Positions 55,732 through 58,158 of a stretch of 58,158 bases of DNA are shown here, in pieces. Every line of letters begins with the position of its first letter. Positions within the stretch are counted from its first letter, which is position 1. Made by a program: the position numbers and the translations under genes. Where the stretch lies: NCBI GenBank assembly GCA_947643615.1, contig CANRWO010000018.1, positions 1-58,158 on the forward strand, given 5' to 3'. The notes under the pieces were generated by a model. The model saw nothing but the letters and a program-made list of their open reading frames with translations. It searched no databases and had not been told where the DNA came from. Origin of the DNA: an uncultured Lachnospiraceae bacterium (GTDB lineage: Bacteria; Bacillota; Clostridia; Lachnospirales; Lachnospiraceae).

Positions 55732-58158
55732 ATGGAATTATCTTTAGTGGAAAACGGCCGGATCGTTCCGATTCTCATAGAAGAGTGCGCCTTTGAGGGG
55801 GTAAGGAGGATCGGTGAGACGGTGGCATCGGATATAGAGCTGGTGACAGGCATCAAACCCAGGATGGTCACAGAGAAGGACCTGGACGGGAAAGGGACGG
55901 ATGCGGTGATTTTCTGCGCCACATGGGGGAAAAGCCCCCTGTTGGCGCGCATGGCAAAAGAGCGGAGGCAGGGATTGCCACTATCCCCAGGAGAACCGGA
56001 ATTCTCCGGTGTAGAAGGCAAGCGGGAGGTCTATCAGATCTTTTTTGCCCGGAATCCCTTTCCCGGGGTGGGGCAGGCGCTGGTGATCTGCGGCAGCGAT
56101 AAGAGGGGCACTATTTACGGCATGTTTGCACTGTCCGAATATCTGGGTGTGACCCCTTTGGTATTCTGGGGGGACTCCGCTCCCAGGCGGCTGGAGAAGG
56201 CAGTAATAAGGGAGGATATCTGTACCCTGTCAAAGGAACCCAGTGTGTACTACAGAGGTTTTTTTATCAATGACGAGTGGCCCTGCTTCGGTACGTGGGT
56301 GACGGAGCATTTCGGCGGGTTCCACGCCGGGGCGTACCGGCATGTTTTTGAGTTCCTTCTCCGTATGCGGGGGAATTATCTCTGGCCTGCCATGTGGACG
56401 GCTTCCTTCCCCCTGGACGGGCCCGGCGGAGCCAACGAGGAGCTGGCGGATATTTATGGGGTGGTGATGGGGTATTCCCATCACGAACCCTGCCTGAGGG
56501 CCAGTGAGGAGTGGGACCAGGTGAGGGGTGAGGGCAGTCCTTACGGAAACCAGTGGAACTTTTATACCAATGAGCAGGGACTGCTGCGGTATTGGGAGGA
56601 TTCCCTTAAGAGGAGCGGAAAGTATGAGAACGTGATTACCATAGGTATGCGGGGGGAGAGAGACAGCTCCATGCTGGGGGATGACGCCACCGTGGCGGAA
56701 AACGTGGCGCTGCTAAAGGATATCATCACAAAACAGCGGCAGCTGATCCGAAAGAATGTAGACGAGGATCTGTCCAAGGTGCCTCAGATGCTGGCGCTGT
56801 ACAAAGAAGTGGAAGCTTATTTTTACGGTGACGGGACAGTCCCCGGATTGAAGGACTGGGAGGAACTGGACGAGGTGATCTGTATGCTCTGCGAAGATAA
56901 CTTCGGCCATATGCGCACCCTTCCTACGGAGGAAATCCGAAACCATAAAGGCGGCTTTGGCATGTACTACCATTTCGACTATCACGGCGGGCCTGTATCC
57001 TACGAATGGATTGACTCTACACCCCTTTCCAAGACCTGGGAGCAGATGTGTATGGCCTACGAATACGGGATACGGAAATTATGGATTGTAAACGTGGGAG
57101 ACGTGAAGTTCCATGAGGTTCCCCTGACCTATTTCATGAACCTTGCCTATGACTATGGGAAGTGGGGTGTGGACAATCCCGACAGTGCCCGGGAATACAC
57201 GGAAAAGTGGGCGGCGGAAAACTTTTGGGAGAGGAGCCGCCGGGGCGCGGAAGGCTGCTTTGGGATGTGTGAGAGCGCCAAAATGGCCCGGGGCACGCTC
57301 CGGGAAAGGATCACGGAAGTCTTTACGGAATATATCGGCCTGCTCTCTCTGCGCAGGCCGGAGGCTATGAACGAAGGAACCTATCACCCCTGCCATTATC
57401 TGGAGGCTGACCGGATGCTGAAGCAGATCCTGGAGGTGGAGAAAGCTTCCTGTGGTATTTTGGAGGAGCTTGGGGAGAGGGATAAAAAGGGATATTACAG
57501 CATGGTCCATTATCCCCTTACAGCAGGTATGAACCTGATGAAAATGCATCTGTACGCCGGGAAGAACCGCCATTATGCGAACCAGGGACGGTGGATTGCC
57601 AACGATTACGGCAGGCTGGCGGAGGAATGCATTGCCAGGGACCGGGAGCTGGCGGAAGAGTTCGGGCGCTTCCAGGGCGGGAAATGGAACGGGATGCAGC
57701 TTGCCCCCCACATTGGCTTCACCAGGTGGAACGAGGATGGCTGCAGATATCCCATGGTCTGCCATGTGATGCCTGTACGCGCCCCCAGGCTCAGTGTCTC
57801 GCGGAAGGATGAAGAAAGGGTCTACTATAAAAATTACGGTTCTCCCGAGGTGGTAAAAGTGGACGACTTTTTGTATGAAGGCTGCCAAAGGGTGACGCTG
57901 GAACTGGCAAACGACGGGGGAGGGACATTGTGCTGCCGCATTGTGCCGGAAACAGGAGAACTGCCGGAGTGGCTGGAGATCAGGCAGGGAGAGTGGGGCG
58001 GCTTTTTGGATGGGATACAGTCCGGCGCCGGGGAGACGGGCCTCCATGATCCGTCTGTCGGGAATGGCGGAAGTGAGGGTTCAGCAGAATGGCTGTCGTC
58101 TGCCGGGAATGGCGGAAGTGAGGGTTCAGCAGAATGGCTGTCGTCTGCCGGGAATGGC
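55732..58158 (+). CDS. GH115 alpha-glucuronidase, 3' end outside the window
   Basis: The frame is open from 55732 to the window end (809 codons). Landmarks fit GH115: YYRGFFINDEWPCFGTW (about residues 172-188), MRGNYLWPAMWTASFPLDG, ITIGMRGERDSSM, YYHFDYHGGPVSYEWID and WIVNVGDVKFHEVPLTYFM. GH115 enzymes remove (methyl)glucuronic acid also from internal xylose, so they complement GH67. There is no signal peptide. ATG 55732 has GGAG six bases upstream; ATG 55720 is in frame. The final 35 residues are a 15-residue tandem repeat (from 58054). Usual family length is 900-1000 residues, so the remainder should be short. Confidence 0.92.
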   Translation, partial: MELSLVENGRIVPILIEECAFEGVRRIGETVASDIELVTGIKPRMVTEKDLDGKGTDAVIFCATWGKSPLLARMAKERRQGLPLSPGEPEFSGVEGKREVYQIFFARNPFPGVGQALVICGSDKRGTIYGMFALSEYLGVTPLVFWGDSAPRRLEKAVIREDICTLSKEPSVYYRGFFINDEWPCFGTWVTEHFGGFHAGAYRHVFEFLLRMRGNYLWPAMWTASFPLDGPGGANEELADIYGVVMGYSHHEPCLRASEEWDQVRGEGSPYGNQWNFYTNEQGLLRYWEDSLKRSGKYENVITIGMRGERDSSMLGDDATVAENVALLKDIITKQRQLIRKNVDEDLSKVPQMLALYKEVEAYFYGDGTVPGLKDWEELDEVICMLCEDNFGHMRTLPTEEIRNHKGGFGMYYHFDYHGGPVSYEWIDSTPLSKTWEQMCMAYEYGIRKLWIVNVGDVKFHEVPLTYFMNLAYDYGKWGVDNPDSAREYTEKWAAENFWERSRRGAEGCFGMCESAKMARGTLRERITEVFTEYIGLLSLRRPEAMNEGTYHPCHYLEADRMLKQILEVEKASCGILEELGERDKKGYYSMVHYPLTAGMNLMKMHLYAGKNRHYANQGRWIANDYGRLAEECIARDRELAEEFGRFQGGKWNGMQLAPHIGFTRWNEDGCRYPMVCHVMPVRAPRLSVSRKDEERVYYKNYGSPEVVKVDDFLYEGCQRVTLELANDGGGTLCCRIVPETGELPEWLEIRQGEWGGFLDGIQSGAGETGLHDPSVGNGGSEGSAEWLSSAGNGGSEGSAEWLSSAGNG
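58054..58158 (+). repeat. 45-bp in-frame tandem repeat at the window end
   Basis: Units start at 58054 and 58099, and a third begins at 58144 and is cut by the window end. They encode a 15-residue Gly/Ser/Glu/Trp-rich unit (GNGGSEGSAEWLSSA). The two full copies differ at one base only (GTC against GCC), showing very recent duplication. The true copy number is not visible. Confidence 0.9.

Overview
The window looks like chromosome of a gut Lachnospiraceae-type Firmicute (Clostridia). The signs are ferredoxin-dependent anaerobic metabolism (pyruvate:ferredoxin oxidoreductase), a two-gene minimal SUF system, DUF1700/HAAS membrane proteins with PadR, a Gram-positive solute-binding lipoprotein, strong AGGAGG-type ribosome binding sites and TTGACA-17-TATAAT promoters. 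Base composition is near balanced. I see no rRNA, prophage, complete insertion sequence or CRISPR array. Three families of short dispersed non-coding repeats and a decayed Rpn-type nuclease gene are the mobile-looking DNA. Identifications come from reading motifs and translations, with no database search.

Region 1 (1-11 kb) is housekeeping: the 3' part of a tRNA-Val, a DegV lipid-binding protein, a DUF3737 beta-helix protein, a PatB/MalY aminotransferase, then on the minus strand sufC, a short sufB-like gene and nifJ, followed by a chemoreceptor and tRNA-Arg. Region 2 (11-17.5 kb) has a three-gene unit ending in a HAAS protein, a 168-bp palindromic element, a 41-residue Asn/Gln-rich peptide gene, a THUMP-domain RNA methyltransferase, an amidase homologue without catalytic residues, rdgB, a phosphodiesterase, tRNA-Pro and a decayed patch.

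Region 3 (17.5-36.8 kb) mixes nucleotide and DNA metabolism with small unknowns: a YqeK-like HD phosphatase, DUF2164, an alpha/beta hydrolase, a DUF1189 protein with a 42-bp repeat, a solo OLD-family nuclease with a cysteine cluster, dcd, a CBS/DRTGG inorganic pyrophosphatase, a polytopic membrane protein, asnA, the radical-SAM/DUF4130 putative DNA-repair pair (TIGR03916/TIGR03915) behind two LexA-like boxes, an HPr-like protein lacking His15, a PD-(D/E)XK-XPD helicase and a GH13 enzyme. Region 4 (36.8-42.6 kb) holds a PadR-HAAS-DUF4097 unit with a palindromic operator across its promoter, a hemerythrin/response-regulator fusion behind a long structured leader, and an ECF-type substrate-binding membrane protein.

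Region 5 (42.7 kb to the end) is a glucuronoxylan or aldouronate utilisation locus: GH67 alpha-glucuronidase, a large GH2 enzyme, a divergent AraC regulator, two ABC permeases, a solute-binding lipoprotein, an SGNH esterase and a GH115 alpha-glucuronidase cut by the window end. Only the binding protein has an export signal, so the likely scheme is import of decorated xylo-oligosaccharides followed by cytoplasmic removal of acetyl and (methyl)glucuronosyl groups. Repeated GCAATA motifs before the permease operon are plausible AraC sites.
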